From Bradyrhizobium sp. DOA9 (GTDB lineage: Bacteria > Pseudomonadota > Alphaproteobacteria > Rhizobiales > Xanthobacteraceae): 64,000 nt of DNA. Shown here one piece after another: positions 1 through 7,492 of this stretch. The position numbers were made by a program, and so were the translations under genes. The notes beneath the pieces are model-generated. The model worked only from the letters and a program-made list of their open reading frames with translations. It made no database searches and was not told where the DNA came from. The DNA lies in NCBI RefSeq assembly GCF_000617845.2, contig NZ_DF820425.1, forward strand, positions 1,557,690-1,621,689. Reading direction: 5' to 3'. The number at the start of each line of letters is the position of its first letter. Position 1 is the first letter of the stretch.

Positions 1-788
1 ACTATGTCATCGAGATGCTGCATGTGCTCGGCGGCAACACCCACGTGATGGCGGTGTGCCAGCCCTCCGTGCCCGTCGTCGCGGCGGTCTCGATCATGGA
101 AGCGCGGCGCGATCCGTTCGTGCCGACCTCGATGACGCTGATGGGCGGCCCGATCGACACCCGCCGCAATCCGACCGCGGTGAACAACCTCGCCCAGGAG
201 CGCGGCATCGATTGGTTCCGCAACCACGTCATCACCAAGGTGCCGTTCCCGCATCCGGGCATGATGCGCGACGTCTATCCGGGATTCTTGCAGCTCAACG
301 GCTTCATCAGCATGAATCTCGACCGGCACATGGATGCCCACAAGCAGCTGTTTGCCCATCTGGTGAAGGGCGACGGCGATCTCGCCGACAAGCATCGCGA
401 CTTCTACGACGAATATCTCGCGGTGATGGATCTGTCGGCCGAGTATTACCTGCAGACCGTCGACACCGTGTTCGTGAAGCACTCGCTGCCGAAGGGCGAG
501 ATGACCCATCGCGGAACCCGCGTCGATCCTTCCAAGGTCAAGCGCGTCGCGCTGATGACGGTCGAAGGCGAGAACGACGACATCTCCGGTCTTGGTCAGA
601 CCGAAGCGACGCACACATTGTGCAGCGCGATTCCCGATCATCGCCGCGTTCATTACGTCCAGAAGGGCGTCGGACATTACGGCGTGTTCAACGGATCGCG
701 TTTCAAGTCGGAGATCGTGCCGCGGATTCACGACTTCATGGTTTCGGCGGCGAATCCGGCTTCGTTGCAGGCGCTTGCGGCTGAATAA
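1..788 (+). CDS. phaZ: Intracellular polyhydroxyalkanoate depolymerase, C-terminal part (5' end outside window)
   Basis: The reading frame is open from the first bases (codons in phase from base 3) and ends in TAA at 786-788, so the N-terminus lies outside the window. The visible ~262 residues match the PHB depolymerase C-terminal family, alpha/beta hydrolases that mobilise stored polyhydroxybutyrate granules in the cytoplasm. The nucleophile elbow is visible close to the window start as AVCQPS, with cysteine where most lipases have serine; this is the known arrangement in intracellular PhaZ. An acid candidate lies in GENDDISG and the catalytic histidine in KGVGHYGVF. No signal peptide can be judged because the start is missing. 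A stem-loop follows the stop. Family assignment is strong; which PhaZ paralogue this is cannot be told. Confidence 0.9.
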   Translation, partial: YVIEMLHVLGGNTHVMAVCQPSVPVVAAVSIMEARRDPFVPTSMTLMGGPIDTRRNPTAVNNLAQERGIDWFRNHVITKVPFPHPGMMRDVYPGFLQLNGFISMNLDRHMDAHKQLFAHLVKGDGDLADKHRDFYDEYLAVMDLSAEYYLQTVDTVFVKHSLPKGEMTHRGTRVDPSKVKRVALMTVEGENDDISGLGQTEATHTLCSAIPDHRRVHYVQKGVGHYGVFNGSRFKSEIVPRIHDFMVSAANPASLQALAAE

Positions 789-869
789 CCGCGAATTTCG
801 GCTTTCCCGTCGAAATTTGAGCCCCCTGCCAGGGCCTCCGGCAGGGGCAAGTTCCCGCCAGATTCGCGG
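789..869 (+). terminator. Nested stem-loop after phaZ, probable terminator
   Basis: Directly after the phaZ stop, CCGCGAAT (789-796) pairs with ATTCGCGG (862-869). Inside it CCCCTGCC (823-830) pairs perfectly with GGCAGGGG (840-847) across a 9-base loop. There is no clear T-run after the inner stem, so this may be a rho-assisted or weak terminator, or an RNA-stabilising hairpin. Confidence 0.5.
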
Positions 870-1090
870 TATTTAGGTAGCTTTATAGGAGTGAGTCCAC
901 CCTCACCCCTTGGGGGTGTCGCATGCGTCCAGCGGGGGCGAAAAAAGCCGGTTCCAACCCCAGTCTGTAGGGTCTCCCGGACGTCTGACCGCTGTATATT
1001 GGGCAAATGATTTGTTTTTGCGCCGAGCGCTTTCCCTGGCGGCGGTTATGGCAGAATCCGGGCGAACTCCTGCCCCCCGGACTGACAGAC

Positions 1091-1846
1091 ATGGCCACTC
1101 GCGCACTCCTCTATCGGCGGCCCCACGAACCGAAGACCCTCGTCATCACGCACGGATCGCAATTCTTTGCGATTCGGCTGCGCCGGCACCGCCGCGCGCG
1201 CCGCTACACGCTCAGAATTCATCCGAGCGACCGTGAAGCCATCCTCACGATGCCGCCGCGCGGCACGCTTGCGGAGGCCAAGGACTTCGCACAGCGTCAC
1301 GGTGCGTGGATTGCGGCGCGCCTCGGCCGCTTGCCGAAGGCAGCTCCCTTCCAACCGGGCACGGTGATACCGCTGCGCGGCACGCCGCATCGCATCGTTC
1401 ATCGCGCCGGCACCCGCGGCACGGTGTGGACCGAGGTGCGCGACAGCGGTGAGCGCATTCTCTGCGTCGCCGGCGGCCTCGAGCATGTTGACCGCCGCGT
1501 CAGCGACTTCCTCAAGCGCGAGGCGCGCAAGGATCTGCAGCGCTCGGCGGAGGTCTACGCGGCCGAGCTCGGGGTCAGGGTCAAGCGCCTCTCGATCCGC
1601 GATCAGTCCAGCCGCTGGGGCTCCTGCACCTCGGCCGGCTCACTGTCGTTCTCCTGGCGGCTGATCCTCGCCCCGCCCTTCGTGCTCGACTACCTCGCCG
1701 CGCACGAGGTCGCCCATCTCGTCGAGATGAACCACTCGCCGCGCTTCTGGCGCGTCTGCGGTAAGGTCTGCCCGTCGATGGAGCGCGCCAAGAAGTGGCT
1801 CGACACGTACGGCAATGATCTGCACCGGTATGGGGTCGAGGATTAG
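1091..1846 (+). CDS. YgjP/SprT-like zinc metallopeptidase (DUF45 family)
   Basis: This 251-residue protein belongs to the YgjP/DUF45 group of predicted zinc metallopeptidases. The metal site is visible near the C-terminus as HEVAHL followed by a third histidine in MNHSPRFW, and it is preceded by the family signature SSRWGSC. The N-terminal half is rich in arginine and resembles the beta-rich domain of YgjP proteins. No signal peptide or membrane segment is seen, so it is probably cytoplasmic. An in-frame ATG exists at 1007, but the residues between it and 1091 look non-coding, and family members usually begin close to the second methionine (MATRALLY). Its physiological substrate is unknown for the family. 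Confidence 0.82.
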   Translation: MATRALLYRRPHEPKTLVITHGSQFFAIRLRRHRRARRYTLRIHPSDREAILTMPPRGTLAEAKDFAQRHGAWIAARLGRLPKAAPFQPGTVIPLRGTPHRIVHRAGTRGTVWTEVRDSGERILCVAGGLEHVDRRVSDFLKREARKDLQRSAEVYAAELGVRVKRLSIRDQSSRWGSCTSAGSLSFSWRLILAPPFVLDYLAAHEVAHLVEMNHSPRFWRVCGKVCPSMERAKKWLDTYGNDLHRYGVED

Positions 1847-1890
1847 GACGCGGCCAGAGGATTAGGCCCACGCTGCCAACTCAGCAAACA

Positions 1891-1995
1891 TTGTCATCGC
1901 CCGCGAAAGCGGGTGATCCAGTATTCCGTGACGCCGATGATTTAATCGATAGGCCGCGGCGTACTGGATTCCCCGCCTGCGCGGGGAATGACAGG
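1891..1995. repeat. Intergenic palindromic repeat, REP-like
   Basis: Two arms of about 32 bases, TGTCATCGCCCGCGAAAGCG onwards at 1892 and its near-complement ending GCGGGGAATGACAGG at 1995, flank a ~38-base centre. Each arm is itself a small hairpin (CCCGCGAAAGCGGG; CCCCGCCTGCGCGGGG). It lies between convergent genes. The rest of the 345-base gap 1847-2191 shows no gene that I can support. Confidence 0.7.
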
Positions 1996-2191
1996 AGTGA
2001 GTGGCAGACATCACCTCGCCTCGCTCGATTTTCGCCACACTTCGCGACATTTGCGCCGTTTGCCTGACTAATCCCTCCGCATCAAACGCTTAGCGCGATC
2101 CGCCCCGCGTTACGCCGGACGTCGTGTTCTACTGTGCATGGGGTTGTTTTCGCGGTTTTGTTTTGAGACCCCGACTGGCCTCAGCCTGCGG

Positions 2192-4402
2192 CTACCGATT
2201 CCCGCCGAACAGCCGATCCATCAGCCAGCCATCGAGCCCGGCGGCGGCCTCGGGCCGCACATTGGCGCGCGTCGGGGGAGGCGGGCGATAGCCGCCGGCG
2301 TTCGCTTGCGGAGGTGCCGCGGGCGTCGGCGGCGACACCTGCGAGGCCGCCTGCGCGAGGTTCGATAGGCCCCAGCCGCCGGGCGCGCTCGGCAAGGCTG
2401 CGACAGGCACGCCCTCGTGCGCGGCCTTCATGAAGCGCGACCACACTTCGACCGGCAGGCCGCCGCCGGTCGCCTTCTTGGTCGGCGAGTTGTCGTCGTT
2501 GCCGAGCCAGACGCCGGTGACGAGATTGGCGGTGTAGCCGATGAACCAGGCGTCGCGGTAATCCTGGCTGGTGCCGGTCTTGCCGGCGGCCGGCCAGCCC
2601 GGGATCTCCGCCTTCTTGGCGGTGCCCGAAACAAGCGTCTCCCGCATCATCGCGTTCATCATGCCGACATAGCGGGGGTCGACGACCTGGTTGCGCTCCT
2701 CCGGCTGGCGCATGTAGAGCAGCTTGCCGCTGACCGTCCGGATCCGCGTGACGACATGCGGCGCCACTGCGAGGCCGCCATTGGCGAAGGGCGCATAGGC
2801 GCCGACCAGCTCGACGACCGAGACTTCCGAGGTGCCGAGCGCGATCGAGGCGTTGGGCTCGAGCTTGGAGGAGATGCCGAGCCGGTGCGCGGTGCGCACC
2901 ACGTTCTTCGGCCCGACCTCGAGGCCGAGGCGGATGGCGACGGTGTTGAGCGACATCGCCAGCGCCTGCGTCAGCGTCACCGCGCCGAAATATTCGTGGG
3001 TGTAGTTCTCAGGCCTCCAGCCCTTGACCTCGATTGGCGCGTCCTGGCGCATGGTATCGGGCGTCAGCCCCTGCTCGAGCGCGGTCAGGTACACGAACGG
3101 CTTGAACGAGGAGCCCGGCTGGCGTTTTGCCGTGACCGCGCGATTGTACTGGCTCTCGGAATAGTTCCGTCCGCCCACCATGGCGCGCACGGCGCCGTCG
3201 GGCGTCATCGCGACCAGCGCGCCCTGGCTGACGTTGAACTTCACGCTCTTGGCCGCGAGCTCGTCGATGATGGCGGCTTCGGCGACGCTCTGCAGCTTCG
3301 GATCGATCGTCGTCTCGACCTTGATGCTCTCGTCGATCTGGCCGACCAGATCGTCCAGCACCTCGCCGATCCAGTCGGCGACGTAGTTCACCGTGCCGGC
3401 GCCGGCCGGCTTCACGTTGTAGGAGGGATGGCCGATCGAGGCCTTGGCCTGGGCGTCGGTGATGAACTTTGCATCCGCCATCGCCGCCAGCACAATCTGC
3501 GCCCGCGCTTCGGCGCCTTCGGGGTTGCGGTTCGGGGCAAGGCGGGACGGCGACTTGACGAGGCCGGCCAGCATCGCGGCTTCCGCGACCGTCACGGTCT
3601 TGGCCGACTTGCCGAAATATTTCTGCGCCGCCGCCTCGACGCCGTAGGCGCCCGAGCCGAAATAGACGCGGTTGAGATAGAGCTCCAGGATCTCGTCCTT
3701 GGAGTGCTTGCGCTCCAGCCAGATCGCGAGCTCCACCTCCTGCAGCTTGCGCTGGATGGTGCGCTCCTGGGTCAGGAACAGGTTTTTCGCGAGCTGCTGC
3801 GTCAAGGTCGAGCCGCCCTGCGAGACGCCGCGATGAAGCAAATTGGTGACGAGGGCGCGCAGGATGCCGACCGGGTCGATGCCGAAATGCGAATAGAAGC
3901 GGCGGTCCTCGATGGCGATGAACGCCTTCGGCAGATACGGCGGCAGGTCCTTCAGCGCGACATTGGCGCCGGCCATCTCGCCGCGCTGCGCCAGAATGCT
4001 GCCGTCGATGCCGACGATCTGGATCGTCGGCGGGCGCTTGGGGATCTCCAGCGACTGGATCGGCGGCAGATGGGCGCCGACATAGACCACGACGCCGATC
4101 ACGGCGATGACGCCCCACAGGCTCAGCACCGCGCCCCAGTAGACCAGGCGGCCGAGGCCGGTGCCGAAGCGCGACTTCGATCGCCGCTTGGCGCCGCTGC
4201 GGCTGGCTGGCGCCTTGCGCTCGCGCGGCGGCTCGTCGCCGGCATCCTCAGCTTTGCGCTTGGCCGATGGTTTGGCAGATTTCTTCGGCTTGTCCTCGCC
4301 GCCGGGAACGCGGTCCGCCGGGGTGAGGCGCAGATCGGCGAGCGCCGCGGGCAAGCCGAACAGCGGCTCCTTCCGTGCACCCTTTTTCTTTCCCCACGCC
4401 AT
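2192..4402 (-). CDS. Bifunctional penicillin-binding protein 1A (glycosyltransferase/transpeptidase)
   Basis: A class A PBP that polymerises lipid II glycan strands and cross-links their peptides in the periplasm. The order is a basic proline/lysine-rich cytoplasmic tail (residues ~1-85), one membrane segment (~88-112), a GT51 transglycosylase domain with EDRRFYSHFG near residue 165 and the GGSTLTQQLAKN motif, then a transpeptidase domain with SSFK (active Ser near 432), SLN (near 484) and KTGTS (near 610). The C-terminus is a proline/alanine-rich tail. Its ~736 residues are normal for alphaproteobacterial PBP1A. A TTG two codons upstream of the chosen ATG could also serve; neither has a strong Shine-Dalgarno sequence. 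It stands alone, convergent with the YgjP-like gene and divergent from the DUF1330 gene. Confidence 0.93.
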   Translation of the reverse strand: MAWGKKKGARKEPLFGLPAALADLRLTPADRVPGGEDKPKKSAKPSAKRKAEDAGDEPPRERKAPASRSGAKRRSKSRFGTGLGRLVYWGAVLSLWGVIAVIGVVVYVGAHLPPIQSLEIPKRPPTIQIVGIDGSILAQRGEMAGANVALKDLPPYLPKAFIAIEDRRFYSHFGIDPVGILRALVTNLLHRGVSQGGSTLTQQLAKNLFLTQERTIQRKLQEVELAIWLERKHSKDEILELYLNRVYFGSGAYGVEAAAQKYFGKSAKTVTVAEAAMLAGLVKSPSRLAPNRNPEGAEARAQIVLAAMADAKFITDAQAKASIGHPSYNVKPAGAGTVNYVADWIGEVLDDLVGQIDESIKVETTIDPKLQSVAEAAIIDELAAKSVKFNVSQGALVAMTPDGAVRAMVGGRNYSESQYNRAVTAKRQPGSSFKPFVYLTALEQGLTPDTMRQDAPIEVKGWRPENYTHEYFGAVTLTQALAMSLNTVAIRLGLEVGPKNVVRTAHRLGISSKLEPNASIALGTSEVSVVELVGAYAPFANGGLAVAPHVVTRIRTVSGKLLYMRQPEERNQVVDPRYVGMMNAMMRETLVSGTAKKAEIPGWPAAGKTGTSQDYRDAWFIGYTANLVTGVWLGNDDNSPTKKATGGGLPVEVWSRFMKAAHEGVPVAALPSAPGGWGLSNLAQAASQVSPPTPAAPPQANAGGYRPPPPTRANVRPEAAAGLDGWLMDRLFGGNR

Positions 4403-4570
4403 ACGCAAAACGCCCGGTCAGCCCGCCCCGCCGAGACGCTACTGGCCGCTGTTTAAGGCCGAGTTACCCCGGCGTTAACGCGCGATTAGGAGATGCGGCA
4501 TTCGCCGGCCGCAGTTCCGCTTCCGGGGCGGCAAGGCTAGGATCGCCCATCAACAAGAAGAGGGAGCGTC

Positions 4571-4996
4571 ATGGGCCATATCGATCCGACCAAGGAGATC
4601 TTCGCGCAATTCCGGGAGAACGATCGCCCGGGACCGATCCACATGCTCAATCTGGTGCGCCTGCGCAAAGAGGCGGCCTATCCGGACGGACGCAAGGCCA
4701 GCGGCGCGGAAGCCTATGCGGCCTATGGCCGCGAAAGCGGCCCGGTGTTCGAGCGTCTCGGCGGCCGCATCGTCTGGCAGGGCAAGTTCGAGCTGATGCT
4801 GATCGGCCCGCAGGAGGAACGCTGGGACCATTGCTTCATTGCCGAATATCCGAGCGTCGCCGCCTTCGTCGAGATGATCCGCGACCCCGTCTATCGCGAG
4901 GCGGTGAAGCACCGCCAGGCCGCGGTGGAGGATTCGCGGCTGATCCGGCACGCCGTGCTGCCGGTCGGGAAGAACTTTGGGGAGATACCGACCTGA
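4571..4996 (+). CDS. DUF1330/NIPSNAP-like small protein
   Basis: A 141-residue cytoplasmic protein of the DUF1330 type, a dimeric alpha/beta-barrel ferredoxin-like fold. The features that suggest this are the N-terminal PIHMLNLVRLR strand, the central WQGKFELMLIG strand and the C-terminal FVEMIRDPVYREAVKHRQAA helix, which are the usual family landmarks. An AGAGGGAG ribosome site lies just upstream of the ATG. No catalytic residue is established for the family, so no function is offered. It is a single-gene unit, followed by a short palindromic repeat. Confidence 0.75.
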   Translation: MGHIDPTKEIFAQFRENDRPGPIHMLNLVRLRKEAAYPDGRKASGAEAYAAYGRESGPVFERLGGRIVWQGKFELMLIGPQEERWDHCFIAEYPSVAAFVEMIRDPVYREAVKHRQAAVEDSRLIRHAVLPVGKNFGEIPT

Positions 4997-5000
4997 ATTC

Positions 5001-5061
5001 GTAAGGTGGGTTAGCGCAGCGGCGGCGCGAAGAGCAGCCCGCTGGGCGTAACCCACCTTAC
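5001..5061. repeat. Palindromic element GTAAGGTGGGTTA...TAACCCACCTTAC
   Basis: The 13-base arm at 5001-5013 is the exact reverse complement of 5049-5061, around a 35-base centre. It lies between convergent genes and may end transcription from both sides. Elements at 33996 and 46508 have similar arms (GTAGGGTGGGCAAAG), so it looks like a variant of a dispersed family. Confidence 0.7.
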
Positions 5062-5072
5062 GAGACCAGCGC

Positions 5073-6299
5073 CTAGCCCGACGGGCCGGTGTCCTCGATG
5101 ATCGGTCCGAACAGCTCCCAGCGTTCGCCGTTGAACTTCATCATCTGCATCTGCTTGTTGACGCGGTAGTCGTTCGGCCCGGTGTTGATCTTGATGCCGG
5201 GCAGCCCCAGGCTCGGTACGAAGCCCTTGATGTTGGCGGCCTGCTTCATGACGTTCTCGCGCGTCAGATCGTCGCCGCATTGCTTCAAGACCTGCACCAG
5301 CAGCTCCGCGACCGAATAGGCGTAGGTGTTGATGGTGTTGAGCTTATCGCCTTCCGGGAAATATTTGTCCATGAAGGCGAAGAAGGCCTTCACGCCCGGA
5401 TCGTCCTTCCACTGGGGATCGCCGGGATCCTTGCCGTAATTGGTCGAGATGATGCCCTTGGAGATGTCGAGGCCGGCCGGCTTCAGCGTCGCCGACACCG
5501 GGCTCGCGTTGATGTCGAGGATGTGCACGGGCGTCCAGCCGAGGTCGGCGAGCTTCTTGATCGCCTGCGCCGCGAATTTCGGCGTCGAGGCGTCATAGAA
5601 CAAATCGACGCCCATCGACTTCAGCTTCACGACCTGCGAATCCACCGTGGGGTCGGTCACCTCGTAGGAGACCTCGCCGACGATCATGCTGGCGGCCTTG
5701 GCGCCGAGACCGCTCTTGAGACCGGCCAGATAGTCGCGGCCCATGTCGTCGTTCTGGTAGAGCACGCCGATCTTGGCGTTGGGATGATTGGCGAGAATGT
5801 ATTTTGCGTAGATCCGCCCCTCGGACACGTAGTTCGGATTGTAGGCGATGGTCCAGGGATAGTTCTGCGGATCGTTGAAGCGGGCGGCGCCGGTCGAGGC
5901 CAGCAGCTGGGGGACCTTCTTGCCGTTGAGGTACTTCTGCACGGCGGCGTTCGCGGCGGTGCCGATCAGCTGGAACGTGAACAGCACTTCGTCGCCTTCG
6001 ACGAGCTTGCGCACCTGCTCCACAGTCTTCGGCGGCGAATAGGCGTCGTCATACTGGATCAGGTTGATCTTGCGGCCGTTGATGCCGCCCTGATCGTTGA
6101 TCATCTTGAAGTAGGCGGCCTGGGTCTTGCCGATATTGGCATAGACCGAATAGGCGCCGGAGAACGGCACGGTCTGGCCGATCTTGATCTCGGTGTCGGT
6201 TGCGCCGGTGTCGTATTTCTTCTGGGCGAGGGCCTGGCTGGTCGAGACTGCGACGGCGAACGCCGCCGTGGCCGCTATGAAGGCTCTGCGATTGTTCAT
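5073..6299 (-). CDS. Branched-chain amino-acid-type ABC transporter periplasmic binding protein
   Basis: A 408-residue periplasmic type I solute-binding protein of the LivJ/LivK/UrtA superfamily. The signal peptide is MNNRRAFIAATAAFAVAVST with a probable cleavage after ALAQ. The mature part begins with TEIKIGQTVPFSGAYSVYAN and INDQGGINGRKI, the standard first-lobe signature. The ATG at 6299 is chosen because an AGGAGG ribosome site (complement of 6311-6316) sits 11 bases upstream; a longer in-frame extension would put non-signal sequence first. No permease or ATPase genes lie next to it, so it is an orphan binding protein. Such orphans in Bradyrhizobium often bind aromatic acids, amides or amino acids, and the ligand cannot be read from the sequence. 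Confidence 0.9.
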   Translation of the reverse strand: MNNRRAFIAATAAFAVAVSTSQALAQKKYDTGATDTEIKIGQTVPFSGAYSVYANIGKTQAAYFKMINDQGGINGRKINLIQYDDAYSPPKTVEQVRKLVEGDEVLFTFQLIGTAANAAVQKYLNGKKVPQLLASTGAARFNDPQNYPWTIAYNPNYVSEGRIYAKYILANHPNAKIGVLYQNDDMGRDYLAGLKSGLGAKAASMIVGEVSYEVTDPTVDSQVVKLKSMGVDLFYDASTPKFAAQAIKKLADLGWTPVHILDINASPVSATLKPAGLDISKGIISTNYGKDPGDPQWKDDPGVKAFFAFMDKYFPEGDKLNTINTYAYSVAELLVQVLKQCGDDLTRENVMKQAANIKGFVPSLGLPGIKINTGPNDYRVNKQMQMMKFNGERWELFGPIIEDTGPSG

Positions 6300-6433
6300 G
6301 TTGGTTCGTTCCTCCTGACGGAATTTTAGGCCGATGGTCTTTCTCCGTTGATTGCAACGGTCGCCATCGCTGCCGAAGATTGTGGAGGAAGCCTCGCCGC
6401 AGCGCAAGGATCGCGGCGCTGCGCCGGTGCGTC

Positions 6434-6796
6434 TCAGGCGAGGAACATTGCAATCAGCGCGATGGCCGCCGGCAGCGCCTGCACGATCAGGATCCGCGTG
6501 CTGACGGTCACAGCGCCATAGGCGCCGGCCACGATCACGCAGAGCAGGAAGAATACCTTGATCTGGAACGCGAAGGCCGGGTCGCCGTGGACGAGGCCCC
6601 AGACCAGGCCGGCAGCGAGGAAGCCGTTATAGAGCCCCTGATTGGCGGCCAGCACTTTCGTGATCTCGGCCTTCTCGGGCGTGTTGCGAAACACCTTCAG
6701 ACCGAGCGGCTTGTCCCAGAGAAACATCTCTAGCGCCAGGAAGAAGACGTGCAGCGCGGCGACCAGCGCCACCAGAAGATTGGCGATCAGATTCAA
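6434..6796 (-). CDS. DUF1304 family small membrane protein
   Basis: A ~120-residue protein with four hydrophobic segments (near residues 3-22, 55-72, 78-96 and 100-118) and the DUF1304 landmarks EMFLWDKPLGLKVF and ANQGLYNGFLAAGLVWG. It is an inner-membrane protein of unknown function. There is no suitable ATG. I choose the TTG at 6794-6796 because GGGGGAG lies six bases upstream of it; a TTG five codons earlier is also in frame but has no ribosome site. It is divergent from ogt with less than 100 bases between them. Confidence 0.75.
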   Translation of the reverse strand: MNLIANLLVALVAALHVFFLALEMFLWDKPLGLKVFRNTPEKAEITKVLAANQGLYNGFLAAGLVWGLVHGDPAFAFQIKVFFLLCVIVAGAYGAVTVSTRILIVQALPAAIALIAMFLA

Positions 6797-6889
6797 GTTG
6801 AGCTCCCCCAAAGCGTCAGCTTTCGGGTGGACGTTAGCACGGCCGGCGTGGCAAGTGCGACAGGCGTGTTTCGATTGCCTGGTGCCGCG

Positions 6890-7420
6890 ATGTCCGCTCG
6901 ATCAACCAAGCCTTCCTTAAGTTTCGGCCTCGATCGCCTGACGACGCCGATCGGGATTGCGCTGCTCGTCACCGACGCCGATGGCATGTTGCGCGCGCTC
7001 GACTGGGAGGACTATGAGCACCGCATGCGCGAGCTGCTGCGCCTGCATTATGGCGCGGTGGATCTGCGTGACCAGCCCGCGCTGTCGGACACGCGGACTG
7101 CGCTGTCGCGCTATTTCGACGGTGATCTCGGTCGGCTCCAGAGCATCGCATGGCGTATCGCCGGCACGCCGTTCCAGCAAAAGGTCTGGACCGCGCTCGC
7201 GCAAATCCCCGCCGGCACCACGATGAGTTACGGCGCGCTCGCCGCAAAGATCGACATGCCCAGAGCGATCCGCGCCGTCGGCCACGCCAACGGCTCAAAT
7301 CCGATCAGTGTGGTGCTCCCGTGCCATCGCCTGATCGGAGCGGACGGGTCGCTGGTGAAGTATGGTGGTGGGCTGGAACGCAAGCGCTGGCTGCTGCGGC
7401 ACGAGGGAGTGGAGATATGA
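6890..7420 (+). CDS. ogt: Methylated-DNA--[protein]-cysteine S-methyltransferase
   Basis: A 176-residue suicide DNA-repair protein that moves the methyl group from O6-methylguanine (or O4-methylthymine) to its own cysteine. The acceptor is Cys145 in PCHRLIG, followed by the expected KYGGGLERKRWLL helix. The helix-turn-helix region TPFQQKVWTALAQIPAGTT and the arginine finger in RAIRAVGHANGSNP are both present. It lacks the Ada N-terminal zinc and AraC domains, so it is Ogt rather than Ada. The ATG at 6890 gives the usual family length. It is convergent with glnD across a short palindrome. Confidence 0.92.
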   Translation: MSARSTKPSLSFGLDRLTTPIGIALLVTDADGMLRALDWEDYEHRMRELLRLHYGAVDLRDQPALSDTRTALSRYFDGDLGRLQSIAWRIAGTPFQQKVWTALAQIPAGTTMSYGALAAKIDMPRAIRAVGHANGSNPISVVLPCHRLIGADGSLVKYGGGLERKRWLLRHEGVEI

Positions 7421-7447
7421 AAGTTTAACGCGCGAACCTCACCACTC

Positions 7448-7485
7448 GTCATTCCGGGGCGCCCGACGGGCGAACCCGGATGACG
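7448..7485. repeat. Short palindrome CGTCATTCCGGGG...CCCGGATGACG
   Basis: An imperfect inverted repeat between the convergent ogt and glnD genes. It shares the GTCATTCCGGG/CCCGGAATGAC arms of the elements at 13954 and 18184. It can form a strong hairpin and may act as a bidirectional terminator. Confidence 0.6.
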
Positions 7486-7492
7486 AGAGCCC

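Noticed and set aside
2417..4456. A 679-codon open frame opposite the PBP1A gene
   Set aside because: Same artefact: repeated RDL/DRR-type composition, no motifs, and complete overlap with a well-supported gene.
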